Positions 21,241-32,172 of a stretch of DNA of 64,000 nucleotides are shown here, piece by piece. The position numbers and the translations under genes were made by a program. Location of the stretch: positions 62,001 through 126,000 of the forward strand of contig JBAIAA010000261.1 in NCBI GenBank assembly GCA_037893245.1, read 5' to 3'. A model generated the notes under the pieces. It was not told the origin of the DNA. It worked only from the letters and a program-made list of their open reading frames with translations, and did not search any database. The stretch comes from Crossaster papposus. Taxonomy: Eukaryota; Echinodermata; Asteroidea; Velatida; Solasteridae. How positions within the stretch are numbered: position 1 is the stretch's first letter; every line of letters begins with the position of its first letter.

Positions 21241-22636
21241 AGTGGAATTAATGGTGGAACATGGTTGGGAGTGTGGCATTCCACTCAAGACCTTTCAGAG
21301 CGATACACGAGAAAAACGTGCAACTGTCGATTGCATCCCGAGGTATCGATCACCAACAAATGAGAGTTGGACTTCACCTCCTGGCATTTTTTAGTTTGGT
21401 GCCACATTTCCTACGTTTTTCTCGAGAATGAAAAAAACATTGATCGTGAAGGTCGTGCGCTGATCGTGAGTTTAGGTCACGAATGTGCGACACCCGCTTA
21501 AACAGCATGGGTGCATGGTGGCTAGTCAAAGTACCTTGCATAAACTTTGAATCTGACCAGAAAGATGGTGCAATGAGCTTTAATTTAACGTATGGCTTGA
21601 ACATCTTTGAGATTGGCGAGTATTTTCCATATTCTCGTAAGGTGAGCGAATGTATTATTGCACTATAGTCTGCGTCCAGAACACGAGTTGCCGCCTTTGA
21701 CCGTGTGGGTGAGGGGGGAATTTCACTCGTAAAATACCATCCTAGTTTGTAGTCAAACAATGCGCTGTCGCATGGTCTGTCACCCAGTGTGCCGAATATT
21801 TCAGATGGTAGATTACACCTCGTGTCTTTAAGGAACCAGACCGGGAAATATAGACCCAGTCTGTACCCCTACAGCTTTTGTAATAATATCAAGCGATGAT
21901 TTTCCATGGGCGACGCGCGTTGACGCACCGAACTCGACAAAAGCTTCAAACTCTGTTGGTTACTAAAGCAGAGTTGTGAAATTCACTCGGCGATTGCCAT
22001 GCCAACCGCGGCTTTTAAATTGAAACCGCATCTTCTGTCAAAGAACTGATTAATGGAAATGAATACAATTCAGAATTTGTTTTACAGGGGGCTTATAATA
22101 GAATCTTTGTTTTCAAAGTTATATATATAGTTTGTCATTGACATCACATGTGTAATCAGTGACATTTGAAGGAATGCTGTCATGTCGTCATCACATATCA
22201 GAAGTCATTTCAAACATCCGAAACAGCTTTGTGTTTGTCACGTCAAAAACACATTTTGTAGTTTAATTTTGTTTTTGCATCATTGAATTGGAAACATCGT
22301 AATCACAAGAAATTGAATAATTATAAATAACATTGGATGGCTTTGAGGGAAATACAAAATATATTGCACGCGCTATTAGGTCCTAATTCTTGTACGAGTG
22401 CTATTTAATGACGCGCTGTTTTGCTACCAGGTTTAAGTTGTTGTTGAAACTCGCCGTCATTTTTTTTTCATAAAACTTGGACCAAAAACTCGCAAGCGTA
22501 GGCATATTGATCGTTTTAAAGTATATTTGTGTCTCTGTCAAGTATAGGCTCTCAGAATATTTACTGCCTGTTTTGTGGCCTTCAAGGTATTTTGTTCTTT
22601 ATAAGCAATCAAAGCGCCGTTAGTTTGAAGCAGCCA
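21241..22636. other. Single-copy-looking stretch, no gene called
   Basis: I see no match to the repeats elsewhere in the window. A 128-codon minus-strand frame (21374-21760) starts MFDYKLGWYFTSEIPPSPTR and has no recognisable domain, no clear splice sites and no repeat origin. It could be an exon of an unknown gene or chance. An AT-rich tail follows to 22636. Confidence 0.3.
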
Positions 22637-23080
22637 TTTATCTATATAATAATACGCTACTCTCTGTCTGTCTGTCTGTGTGTCTGTCTGTGCGCGCTTT
22701 TTCGTCCCCTTCCCGGGGTCGTGCGGCGTTCAAACTCGGTGGGTGGGTCCGGCTCGGTCCCCGCAAGAACCAGTTTGCATTCGCTAGAGCGTACGAGGTC
22801 AAAGGTCATCTAGGGGTCACCTTTTTGAAGTTGGTCGGATCGTGCTTAAACTCGGTGATCGCAATGCTCGATGCGAGGTGAGCGTGGCAAAAATAAAACG
22901 GGTTAGCGTTTTTCGGGTCTTCCGGGGTCAAAGGTCGTCTAAGGGTCGAATTTTCAAAGTTTGTCCTATCGGGCTAATGGACTGGGAAAACAATTCTAAC
23001 CCAGGAGGTCATTCAGGGGGTGAAACATCCCTTCAAAATAATGGTTTGGGCCAAAAGCCATAGAGTTGTGCAGACAAATC
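22637..23080 (+). mobile_element. Helitron-like 5' end with CTGT microsatellite
   Basis: It starts with a TC-type terminus (TCTATATAATAATACGC) followed by (CTGT)n. A GC-rich segment with repeated (g)aggtcaaaggtc(a/g)tctaggggtc motifs comes next. This layout resembles 5' ends of animal Helitrons. No helicase coding is seen and no 3' end is defined. Confidence 0.4.
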
Positions 23081-24214
23081 GAAATCTGATCCCTTTGTGT
23101 TTAGCCGCTGTCAAAAAAAGTCTCTGACATCTCTTTGAGCGGCCTTGGTAGAGAACAAACACAGCTGTTATCAATCGCCACCCAGATATCCCCTGGGGGG
23201 GTAGTTAGAGCTGTTGGTCGTTGTTATTTGTATCATATGGCTGTTTCATGTCTGTATTGCGCAATACTGATTTCAATGTTTACATGCTTGCAATGGATGT
23301 CCTTAAAAAAATACATAAAATAGCCAGAATGTTTAAATCTTTGATATGTGTGTCCAGGGTCCTTATATCCATCTGTTGAGACCGTGAGAAAAAGATTTGT
23401 ACCCCCAAACACAGTTCATTACCCCCAACATAAAACGTCCCCCCTTTGGAGGCACGAGGTGCCTCGACAAAAAAAAAAAGTGGTGTCTCCCAGGGTTAAT
23501 AGACAGCAATATTGCACGATTTATGCAAGTATGATGGTGCTTTTGAAATCAGGCAGACAATCTTGAGATTCTGAAGCAACATATTTCAGTTATGTTTCAA
23601 ATGGCTTAACTATACATTTAATATATGAACATGATAATGGATATCCTGTCACCAAAACTTATTATTGGAATAGTGTTGGTAGTGCTAAAGCTTTTTGCAG
23701 GATTGCAGTGATTCGTTACTGACAAGTGGTAGTGTCACGGGAAGAAGTCTACAAGCAGTGCTGATTTCGCTCATATAAGGTAATGCATTGGTTTTTATAT
23801 CTAAGTTGAATTTAAATAACTTTAATCAAGGGAAAATGGTGTATCAATAATTCAATACATTCTTATAACTGTTACAAAATAATGCTCAAAAGGTGGGAAA
23901 TATTATAAGAAATGTAGGCCTGTGTATCTGTATCATTGCAGCCAATTAAGTTTATGCAAGGTCAGCAAAATATTTTGTAAATCAATTATTAGTCTGTCAG
24001 ATGTCATACATCTCCCACAAATATCTCCCATTTTAAAGGTATCATTAACCATATTTGTGAATGTGTTTCTTTCAACATTTTTATTTGGCACCTCCATGAT
24101 AGAGTCAACATGTATCCACAATCCCCATCCAGGGAAGTAGCTACAAACCCGAGAACCGACAAACCCCGGGTGACCGCCTAGTGTTGAATAATACCGCTGG
24201 AAGCCTGAAATAAA
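23081..24214. other. No recognisable gene
   Basis: AT-rich with a few poly-C runs near 23400-23460. Short open frames carry no domain features. Confidence 0.4.
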
Positions 24215-25410
24215 ACCTTGTTGACTTCCTGAAAACATAATGGGATTGTATGACGAACAAAACGCGGAACTTATGGAGTAGAGTACCAGCTATAGTGTGA
24301 ATATAAACTTGCTTGTTTGTCATTCCGTGATATTTTTCGAACAGGCAGCCGCCGGGAGACCTTTCCACTTGTTCTAATTTTAACCATTACATATTTATAC
24401 ACATGCATGTTCACGTAGCCCTACAGGTATTTTTGTATGATTTTTGGTATGATTGAGGAGTGAACTTGGCGCTGTGGTTACTTTTCCGCCTTACGGTGTG
24501 GCAGCTGCAGTCTGATTCCCACCATGCTGGTCCACAGTGCATTAACTAGTTTTTAGTCCTACTTGGATTTTGTGGATTTTCTCCAGAATACTGGTTTGGC
24601 TGTACATGATTGTCGCACACTTGAGGAACGATCGGTTTACATAATTATGTAAGCCAATAATATTTAAATAGCTGCAGAACAGAACCGTTTGGTGAAAGAA
24701 ATGTTACCAGTCGTGAATGCATTAATGTAAAATCTATCGTTTTAAAATGGCGAAAATATATAGTTCCCCGACGACAAAGTTGTAAAAGGGATCTGAAATG
24801 GAATAGTGCTGTCAGGTCGAACATATTACTAATATTCATAACAGCTAAAGAAAGAATACAACTGGGGCATTCCGAATCCAAAACATTAAACGTCGTTGAA
24901 CGTATATTTTTTTACAAAATGGGAAATAAAAAGAGTTGCTTATTATTAGTAACCATGAGCATGTGCCTTTCAAGATTTTGTACTTAAATTGTAATATTCA
25001 ACATGATTCTAATAAATTAGAAGGGTGGTGACAATGTTATAGGAATTTTAGAGCAATTTTATAGGATTATTATGCCTTTTGTCGTTGAATCATTCAGTTA
25101 TACAATCGAATAGGCCTTTGGACAATAATTTGGCTCTTGAAGGATGTGTTTATCTGTTAAAAAAGTGATGTGCTTATTAGGACGGTCCTTTGTATTTATG
25201 TGGCTCTCATTTTTGACCAAAAATATTATTTCCGGGCACCCGACCTAAGAAAATAACAACTTGTTTTGATTACCGCCGACCCTAAATGGAACCCCATTCA
25301 CCCAACAACAAACAAACAAATAGTAAATGTATACGATATGGCTCCGTGTTTACGTGATAGCTATTGGAAATTATTTGTTTATACACCAAATATAGCGTAC
25401 ATGTACAACA
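24215..25410 (-). repeat. Second tandem family, inverted dispersed unit
   Basis: Its left end (cttgttgacttcctgaaaacataatggg, agtagagtaccagct) is the reverse complement of the 3' segment of units 1-3. It continues through tgctggtccacag, cagaatactggtttggctg, aagccaataatatttaaatagc and accccattcacccaac to tatagcgtacatgtaca near 25405. Confidence 0.8.
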
Positions 25411-25479
25411 AGTGCAAACTTTCAATACCAGGCATAATTCTTATATCAGTTGATTTTAAGTATCAAATCTTGCAATGGC

Positions 25480-26300
25480 ATAGTTAATTTGTTAGGTTAA
25501 ATTTTTGTTGGTGGTGGTCTAAGTGTGTGCCAAGTCTGAAGTCGATCGGATTTACTCAAGTGCCAAATATATAGGTTGAAAATAAAATGTGTACAAATCC
25601 TCTGGGGAAAACTACACCTTTAATGCAACGTCACATGACCCACAATAACGTCATCATCACGATTTTCCTGTTGGCCCTCCTGGGGATGGTGGTCGAGGTA
25701 CGTACTAAGTCTCGAGTCGATCGGATTTACCAAAGTGTCAAATTCAATAGTCTGAAAAACGTGTACAAAACCTATAGGGAAAACTGCACCTTCAATGTGA
25801 CGTCACATAACACCCGATGATGTCATCGTGATGACATCTTAATTTTTGTTTATAGCACATCCTGGAATACTTGCATACCAAGTTTGACCCCAATTGAGCG
25901 TGTACTTTAAGAGATGGGGGGTCTTATAAACTGCATTTTTAATATAACGTCACACGCCCCACTATGACGTCATAATTGCGTAATTTTATTTTGTGTCTGT
26001 AATACATCCTGGAATTATTGCATGCCAAGTTTGACCCCAATCGGACCTGTACTTCTAGAGATAGAGGGTCTTAAAAACTAACCAACGGTGACGTCATCAT
26101 GACGATTTTCTTCTTGACACTCCTAGACATGGTGGTCAAGGTGTGCGCTAAGTCTCAAGGACCATCTGTGGGTGGTGTTCTAAGTGTATGCTAAGTTTGC
26201 TAAGATCGGATTAACCAAAGTGTATTGTCAGAACAAACGTGTACAAATCCTATGGGAAAAAGTATAAAAGTGGAGAACAAAAATAATATATATATCTTAA
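25480..26300. repeat. Degenerate dispersed repeats with cgatcggatt / gtcacatgac phrases
   Basis: Phrases such as aagtc(g)...cgatcggatttac, gtgtacaaatcctctgggg, acaccttaatg(t/c)...gacgtcaca and ccaagtttgaccccaat recur two to four times in imperfect tandem. The style resembles internal parts of invertebrate Helitron-like elements. This is tentative. Confidence 0.35.
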
Positions 26301-26310
26301 CGATTACGAG

Positions 26311-26521
26311 AGCTGTTTCGGTGAAACTCCGATACAGCTAAACAAAAACTTTAACAAAAACAAGAGCTGTTTTGGCTAAAATGCCGAAACAGCTAAAAAG
26401 AAAGAAAACAACTTTAACGATTACAAATAGCTGTTTCGGCTGAATTGCCGAAACAGCTAAAAAGAAGAAAACAAAACTTTAACGATTACAAGAGCTGTTT
26501 CGGTGAAACTCCGAAACAGCT
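26311..26521. repeat. Array of four hairpins (AGCTGTTTCGG...CCGAAACAGCT)
   Basis: Hairpins lie at 26311-26339, 26365-26394, 26429-26458 and 26493-26521, about 54-64 bp apart. Each has an 11-bp stem. Linkers are A-rich and share actttaacgattaca. The first and fourth have a TGAAACT loop. The second and third have an extra G-C pair and different loops. The second keeps pairing through a G-T wobble, and the first has one mismatch. Confidence 0.85.
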
Positions 26522-26745
26522 TGTCCCGTACTTTGTCTCCCGTACCGAATCGAAAGCTCGCTATACTGACTCGACTCGAACTCGAGTCACAATTTTTGGC
26601 GACTTGACTCGACTCGAGTCTTGATGGGTAAATGACTCGACTCGACACGAGTTACTGCAGACAAATGACTCGACTCGACTCGATTCGAGTCCCTCATTAG
26701 AAAGACTCGACTCGAGTGATGGCTAATAAGACTCGAGTCCCTCCC
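26522..26745. repeat. Degenerate GACTCGACTCGA repeat, left of the polymerase relic
   Basis: Irregular runs of (a)ctcgactcga and cgagtcg. Similar runs occur at 12045-12095 and 30120-30250. They could be remnants of long terminal repeats of the element that carried the polymerase gene. Low complexity makes homology uncertain. Confidence 0.5.
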
Positions 26746-27145
26746 TTAAGAGCAACAAATATTTGCAATGACTTACGCCAGTCCCGGTTTTTGTTCATGT
26801 CAAGTTTATGTTAGCGAATAATTATGTACACAAGTACATACGTGGTATACGTATAGGAGAATACACGAGAAAGTGTGGATTCGTAATTACGAATTCCCGA
26901 GGCGCGAAGTGTATTAGTAGTATAGGAAATGACAATCCTGGACCAGCACCATTTTTTTCATACTTTTGTTGTATACCTATACAACAAAAAAACAAAAACG
27001 AAAAACCTAACAAATAACGAACAAAAAAGTTGGGTTTTTTCTCACGTGTACCTATACACCAAAATGAATAATTAAAAAAAAAATGTAGTTGCCCAAACGT
27101 AGTATTTTGCACCTCACCCAAGTATCAGCTGGATTTTTCTCTCTA
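26746..27145. other. AT-rich flank of the polymerase relic
   Basis: It contains the 26818-26855 segment shared with 11885-11925 and a ctatacaacaaaaaaacaaaaacg stretch. No gene is seen. Confidence 0.45.
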
Positions 27146-27335
27146 ATATTAGGTCTTATCTCCAATAAAAAATGAGATTTTTTTTTGATTTTTTTATATA
27201 TATATTGAAGAGAACCAGGACGAAAATATTATACAATTAAAAAAGATAAAAAATTCAATTTTTTAAAATATTAGGTCTTACCTCCAATAAAAATGAAATA
27301 AAAAAATATTATTTTTATATATATTGAAGAGAGCC
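27146..27335 (+). repeat. Duplicated AT-rich leader directly upstream of the polymerase relic
   Basis: attaggtctta(t/c)ctccaataaaa...tatatatattgaagagagcc occurs twice, at about 27149-27218 and 27270-27335. The second copy ends at the ATG. A TATA-like run about 15 bp before the start suggests a promoter/leader copy, which is inference only. Confidence 0.5.
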
Positions 27336-29994
27336 ATGAAGAATGTGAAAGGATTTCACAAGTGGAATAAAGCTACGTTGTGTGATTACGTCGAGACTAA
27401 CAACCTCACGATCGATCAAACTGCCAAGTTGACTCGTAAAGTTTACCTCGATGCGATTAAAAAGTATAACGTTCAATTAAAAAACTTAAATAAAAAGAAA
27501 CACCACGAGCTCAGACAAATCGTCACCGAGCACGGTTTACGAGTCGTACCTACGGGTAAAAGAGGCTACACGAATAAAGATTATATCGACGCGATCAAAG
27601 CGTATGCATCACCCGGATCTTTTGAAGAAGCCGACTTTAGAGAAATTAGAAGATTTAGAAATTACTATAGAAACTTGATGCTCAAACCAAGACTCTACAA
27701 CGGAGATTTGATCAAGTTTTTTGACACTCACAAAACAATGATCAAACAGAAAATCGCCTCTGAATTGAGAGAACTCGGAAGCTTAAAATTTCAGTTGGCG
27801 ATCAAAGTCCAATATCATAAAGATAAACAAGACGAATCGATAGAAGTTAACCACAATACCAACCAGAGGGCGTTGTTAAATCAATCTCAACTCTCTCGAA
27901 ATTTAAGAGAACTAATCGGAGACTTGGAGAAAAAAGTAGACGAGTTTTTACAGAGGGGGTCGGGTTTTGTCTTTGACGAAATATTAGAGTTTTATATCAA
28001 CATCAACCGATACAATACAGTCAGGGATAGCTCTTATATAGATTTACCGAAACATCTCAAAGATAAAAAAGCGATCGTCAACGTACAAAATAAAGACGAC
28101 CAGTGTCTAAAGTGGTCGTTAAGAGCGGCCTTGGGTAAATATACCGACGACGTCAAAACTCGAATCAAAAGCAATCCCAATTATAAAATTCATAGAGAAA
28201 GACCGATTATTTATACCACGGACGACGGACTCGATTTTATCAACGTAGACTTTCCAACTCCCTCGATCAGATATCGCGAGTAGAAACTCATAATAATTTA
28301 TCGATAAACGTGTTTGGTTACGAAGAGGATGCGGACGTGTTTCCTTTATACATCTCCGAACGCGAAGGAACACCGGTCGACTTATTGTTGTTTTCGAAAG
28401 ACGATAATTTTCACTATTGTTGGATACAAGATTTTGATAAATTATGCAACCGGGTTACGAGTCATCAAGGCAAGAAATATTTTTGTCGTCGGTGCTTGTG
28501 TCATTTTAACTCTCAAGCTAGATTGGACAAACACGCGGTAGACTGCCGAGATGTAGACGCTAAATCTTCTAGAGTCGTATTTCCGAAAAAGGGTAAACCC
28601 CTTATCGATAACCACGGTAAACCCGTTGTCGACGAAAACGACGAAATCGTATTAGAAGAGCCCATACTCAAATTTAAGAATTACAAACACAAACAAAAAG
28701 CTCCGTTTGTCATTTACGCAGACTTTGAATCTATATTAGAAAAAATACCCGCAACCGCAGAAACAAAGAACACTCGCAAAATTAACCGTCACATAGCCAG
28801 CGGGTACTCGTACGCCGTGATAAGGTGCGATGGAAAGTGTATGAGTCAGAAAACATACAGAGGTACAGACGCCGCAACAAACTTTGTTAAGTCTTTACTC
28901 GACGAAAAGTTAAAGGCAAACCTTATATTTAATAATCCAGAGCCAATGACGTTTACGGACGAGGATAACATCAAATATAAAAACTCAAAAAAATGTTGGA
29001 GTTGCGGAAAAACTTTTTGGTTAAGCAAAGACGCGTGTCATTGCGAAGCGCCAAACTCTAGCGCAATGTGTATCGACTGTAAAAAGCCGGTCGGCGATCG
29101 AAAAAAAAACGTCAAATATTGCGAGTGTACGGAACGAGAAATAATCAAAAGAGAAGACGTGTGTTATTGCGACAAAGAGTATAAAATAAACTCTAGCGCA
29201 ATGTGCTTAAATTGCAAAAAGCCAGCCAACAACGGAAGAAAAAGCGACGAGTTTTGCAAGTGCGGCGATCTTCAAGAAAGAAGAAAAAAGGAGAGGTATG
29301 CGTTATGTTATATGTTAAATCTGGTCACACTCCGATACCGGTCGTACTGCCCAACTTAGAAAACTACGACGCTCACTTAATCATGCGGGCTGTGTCTGAG
29401 AGCGGAGATAAATTATCTGTTATCGCAAAAAATTCGGAAAAGTACGTGTCTTTTTCGTTAGGTCAACTGAGATTGATAGACTCGTTTCATTTTATGGCAA
29501 CGTCGTTGGAAAAATTAGTCAACGCGTGTCTTAAAGACTCTTTTGGTTTATTAAGAAAACACTTTACGAGTGGCGTAGACTTATTGTTACAAAAAGGTGT
29601 TTATCCCTACGAGTACGCGGACTCTTTCGACAAGTTTGAAGAGACCGACTTACCAAGCATCGACAAATTTTATAGCATTCTCAAAGACTCTAACGTATCG
29701 CAACAAGATTACGACAGAGCCAAACTCACGTGGGCCACGTTTAATATTAAAAACTTGGGTGAGTATCACGACTTATACGTGACCACTGATACGTTGTTGT
29801 TGGCCTGCGTATTTGAAAACTTTAGAGAAGTGTGTATGGGCAACTATGGCTTAGACCCAGCAAATTACTTTACGGCACCTGGGTTGTCGTGGGACGCGTT
29901 GTTAAAACACTCAGGCGCCGAGCTAGAGTTGTTGACCGATGCGGACAAACACTTGTTTTTGAGCGAGCTAAACGAGGCGGGGTATCGAGCGTAG
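27336..29994 (+). pseudogene. Relic of a protein-primed family-B DNA polymerase gene (Maverick/Polinton/adintovirus type), truncated
   Basis: Three open segments in three frames (27336-28283, about 28284-29300, about 29300-29994) form one broken gene. The first holds basic, SAP-like N-terminal sequence and the family motif around DDQCLKWSLRAAL. The second starts within the conserved NVFGYE region and holds a C2H2-like finger (FCRRCLCHF...H...C). It then has exonuclease motif I (YADFES) and a Cys-rich insert with a repeated NSSAMC..CKKP unit. The third holds exonuclease motif II (NLENYDAHL) and motif III (YVTTDT). It ends at a stop just after this, so the polymerase motifs DxxSLYP, KxY and YxDTDS are absent. 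Single-base shifts near 28280 and 29300 break the frame. The remaining parts show the 3'-5' exonuclease half only. The gene sits in an AT-rich island unlike its surroundings, consistent with a foreign mobile or viral origin. Capsid, integrase and ATPase genes are not seen nearby. Confidence 0.78.
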
Positions 29995-29999
29995 GTGGT

Positions 30000-30330
30000 A
30001 TGAGGTATCACCGATCCAACATTAAATATCTACCCGACCACAACCCCTCTACGCTGTGTCGTGGATCCTGGACTTCCACATTGTGCTTCTGCAACGTGTT
30101 TATTTATTGTGTAGTATTCAACAAATTGTGACCCGAATTGACCCGAGCCTTAATACATAACTCGACTTGACTCGACTACATTACAAACTGTGAATCGACT
30201 TGACATTCTTGACATAATGACTTGATTCGACTCAAGTCACTTCTTAAAATGAGTCGGGGCACACAAATCAGTGACTCGTTACAACTCTGCCTCTCCAATT
30301 ATCATCATCTTCAAACGTTCATTTCTGTCT
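30000..30330. repeat. Right flank repeat of the polymerase relic
   Basis: Shares gtgtttattta-ttgtgtagtattcaa, ctcgacttgactcgactac, actcgttacaa and ctctgcctctccaa with 11990-12160, in the same order and spacing. Confidence 0.6.
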
Positions 30331-30535
30331 TCGTTTTCGTAATCAGAAAAAAAGTTAGTCTCATCTAATCGATGTGCGGTGTGCACATAGGCAAACAAAA
30401 ACAGCCTTTGCTCGTGAAAATATAATGTTTCCTCTTAAAAAAAACCAACGTTCTCGAAATGTCAACATTTCACTGTCTCATCTGTTGTTGGAATTGCGTG
30501 TCCATTTCAAACAATTGCCGGTGTGAAAGGTAATG

Positions 30536-31320
30536 TGTCCCCCCGGACAGATTTACCAGACCGTGCCTCGTAAAATCTGTCGGGGGGGGGGGGGCACATT
30601 TACCTAGGTATTTATGTCCCCCTCCAGGTAATTCTGTCCCCTGCCCAACGTTAAACGTGTCCCCCTGATAAATTTGTTCCGTGCAACGTCACAAGTCTAG
30701 CACCCACTAGACGTAACAACCAGCCGTCCACGGTAGTACAGGTCCCCCCTTCCAAACTAAATGACTTGGCTTTTCTCCTCAGGGCCCTTTTTGTTTTTTA
30801 TCCAGGCCTAGAGGGTGTTGTCCTGCAGACAGGAACTCTAGAAGTCGCTGCACCTCCTCCACAAAGTCGGCCATGGCGGCAACATGCGTTATGCGTACCC
30901 GTATGCATGTACGTACATCCATACGTACATAAAAGTACATGCACGTTTGTTTATGGTGTAAATCGAGGAGTTTCCTTTGTACGTAAGTACTATGATACGT
31001 ACCACCAGGTTGATAGAATTTGTACGCGTGCAAGAAGTCTGAAAATACCGATTACTGCCATTTTCCCTTTCTCGCAGAAACGTAGACCGGTTGATTTAAT
31101 TAATAAAGTTATTTTTTATTTTGATGAGTCAATAAAGGGAAGAAAAGTCTAAATAATAAATATCCAGTGGGTTAAAATAACCACTTATGTGTGGAACAAT
31201 TGGGGGGACAAAATTACCTAGAGAAGGGACAGAATAAACTGGAGGGGGACAGAATTAACGGCTGCAGGAGGACACTCTCACCTAGGTAATTCTCCCCCCC
31301 CCCCCCCCCCCCCCCCCCAT
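30536..31320. repeat. Region bounded by inverted GTCCCCC/GGGGGAC-rich segments and poly-C
   Basis: The left side has gtgtccccccgg, tatgtccccctccaggtaattctgtccc and a run of G. The right side has gggggacaaaattacctag, aactggagggggacagaatt and a run of about 23 C (31296-31318). The two sides are loosely inverted, suggesting a decayed fold-back element around a central AT-rich part. No gene. Confidence 0.45.
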
Positions 31321-32019
31321 CCAACCCCTAGTTTCGTGATGTGGTAGATAGTACCATTTCTTATTACTGGGCACAACAACTGCTTGACCTCCACTTCCTC
31401 CGAATATAACTCGAAAACGGAATAATTTCACTAAGAAATAATACATTATAGAAATGTTGGGTGGGGTAAGCCTTACACACACAAAGCATGATGTTATCAC
31501 CCGATGGGGCGCCTTATAGCAGCACATCAAGTGTAATTTTGAGAAATTGAAGAAAAATAGTTCATCAAAAAGTTGCCTCTGTATATTTGGTGAACAACAA
31601 CAAATAATTTTGCAATGTTTTATAATAATGACATCATCAGACCGAAAGTTACTGTTTAGAGGGACGGTTAAATTATGATTTTTTTTTTTAATGTGAAAAA
31701 CATCCTTACAACAATCCTTTAAAAACTGGGCGTTATATTCTGATGTGTAGAACGATTTTCCGAGTTACTTTGTTGACCTCTAACACTCTAGCTGTTTGGG
31801 TGCTGTCGTGATTCAGGCCGGAAAAGGTTCGCTTTTGCGGACGTATTAGAAACCACATGTGTGCATTGGTGATGTATGTAATACATTTCAACATTTTTGT
31901 AATGAGAAATAGAAAGCTGATTTAATAATCAAATTCATGTGCATTTAATAAGCAGTTCACTTTCAATTAGCGTGGGTTACGGCCAATTCCAACGGGCTTA
32001 TAACAATCCTGCATCGGCG
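31321..32019. other. No recognisable feature
   Basis: Mostly AT-rich. Short minus-strand frames reflect the poly-C and AT composition. Confidence 0.4.
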
Positions 32020-32172
32020 GTACGAGTTGACTTCGCGTGATGGTACGAGTTGACTTAACTGAAGGTACGAGTTGACAAAGGTACGAGTTGACGAAGGTAC
32101 GAGCTGGTATAACATTGGGTTGGCGAAAGTACGAGTTGACCAAGGTACGAGTTGACCAAGGTACGAGTTGAT
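32020..32172. repeat. Minisatellite of GGTACGAGTTGAC units
   Basis: About nine copies of (a)aggtacgagttgac(c/t)aa with 17-18-bp spacing and some longer gaps. On the minus strand it gives an open frame rich in Ser/Thr/Arg, which I attribute to the repeat rather than to a gene. Confidence 0.85.

Noticed and set aside
26311..26521. CRISPR array
   Set aside because: Repeats are hairpins with A-rich linkers sharing sequence; there are no unique spacers, and the genome is eukaryotic.
26522..30330. Complete Maverick/Polinton with terminal inverted repeats
   Set aside because: Only the exonuclease half of the polymerase is present; no integrase, ATPase, protease or capsid frame is seen, and the flanking GACTCGA runs are too degenerate to prove TIRs.
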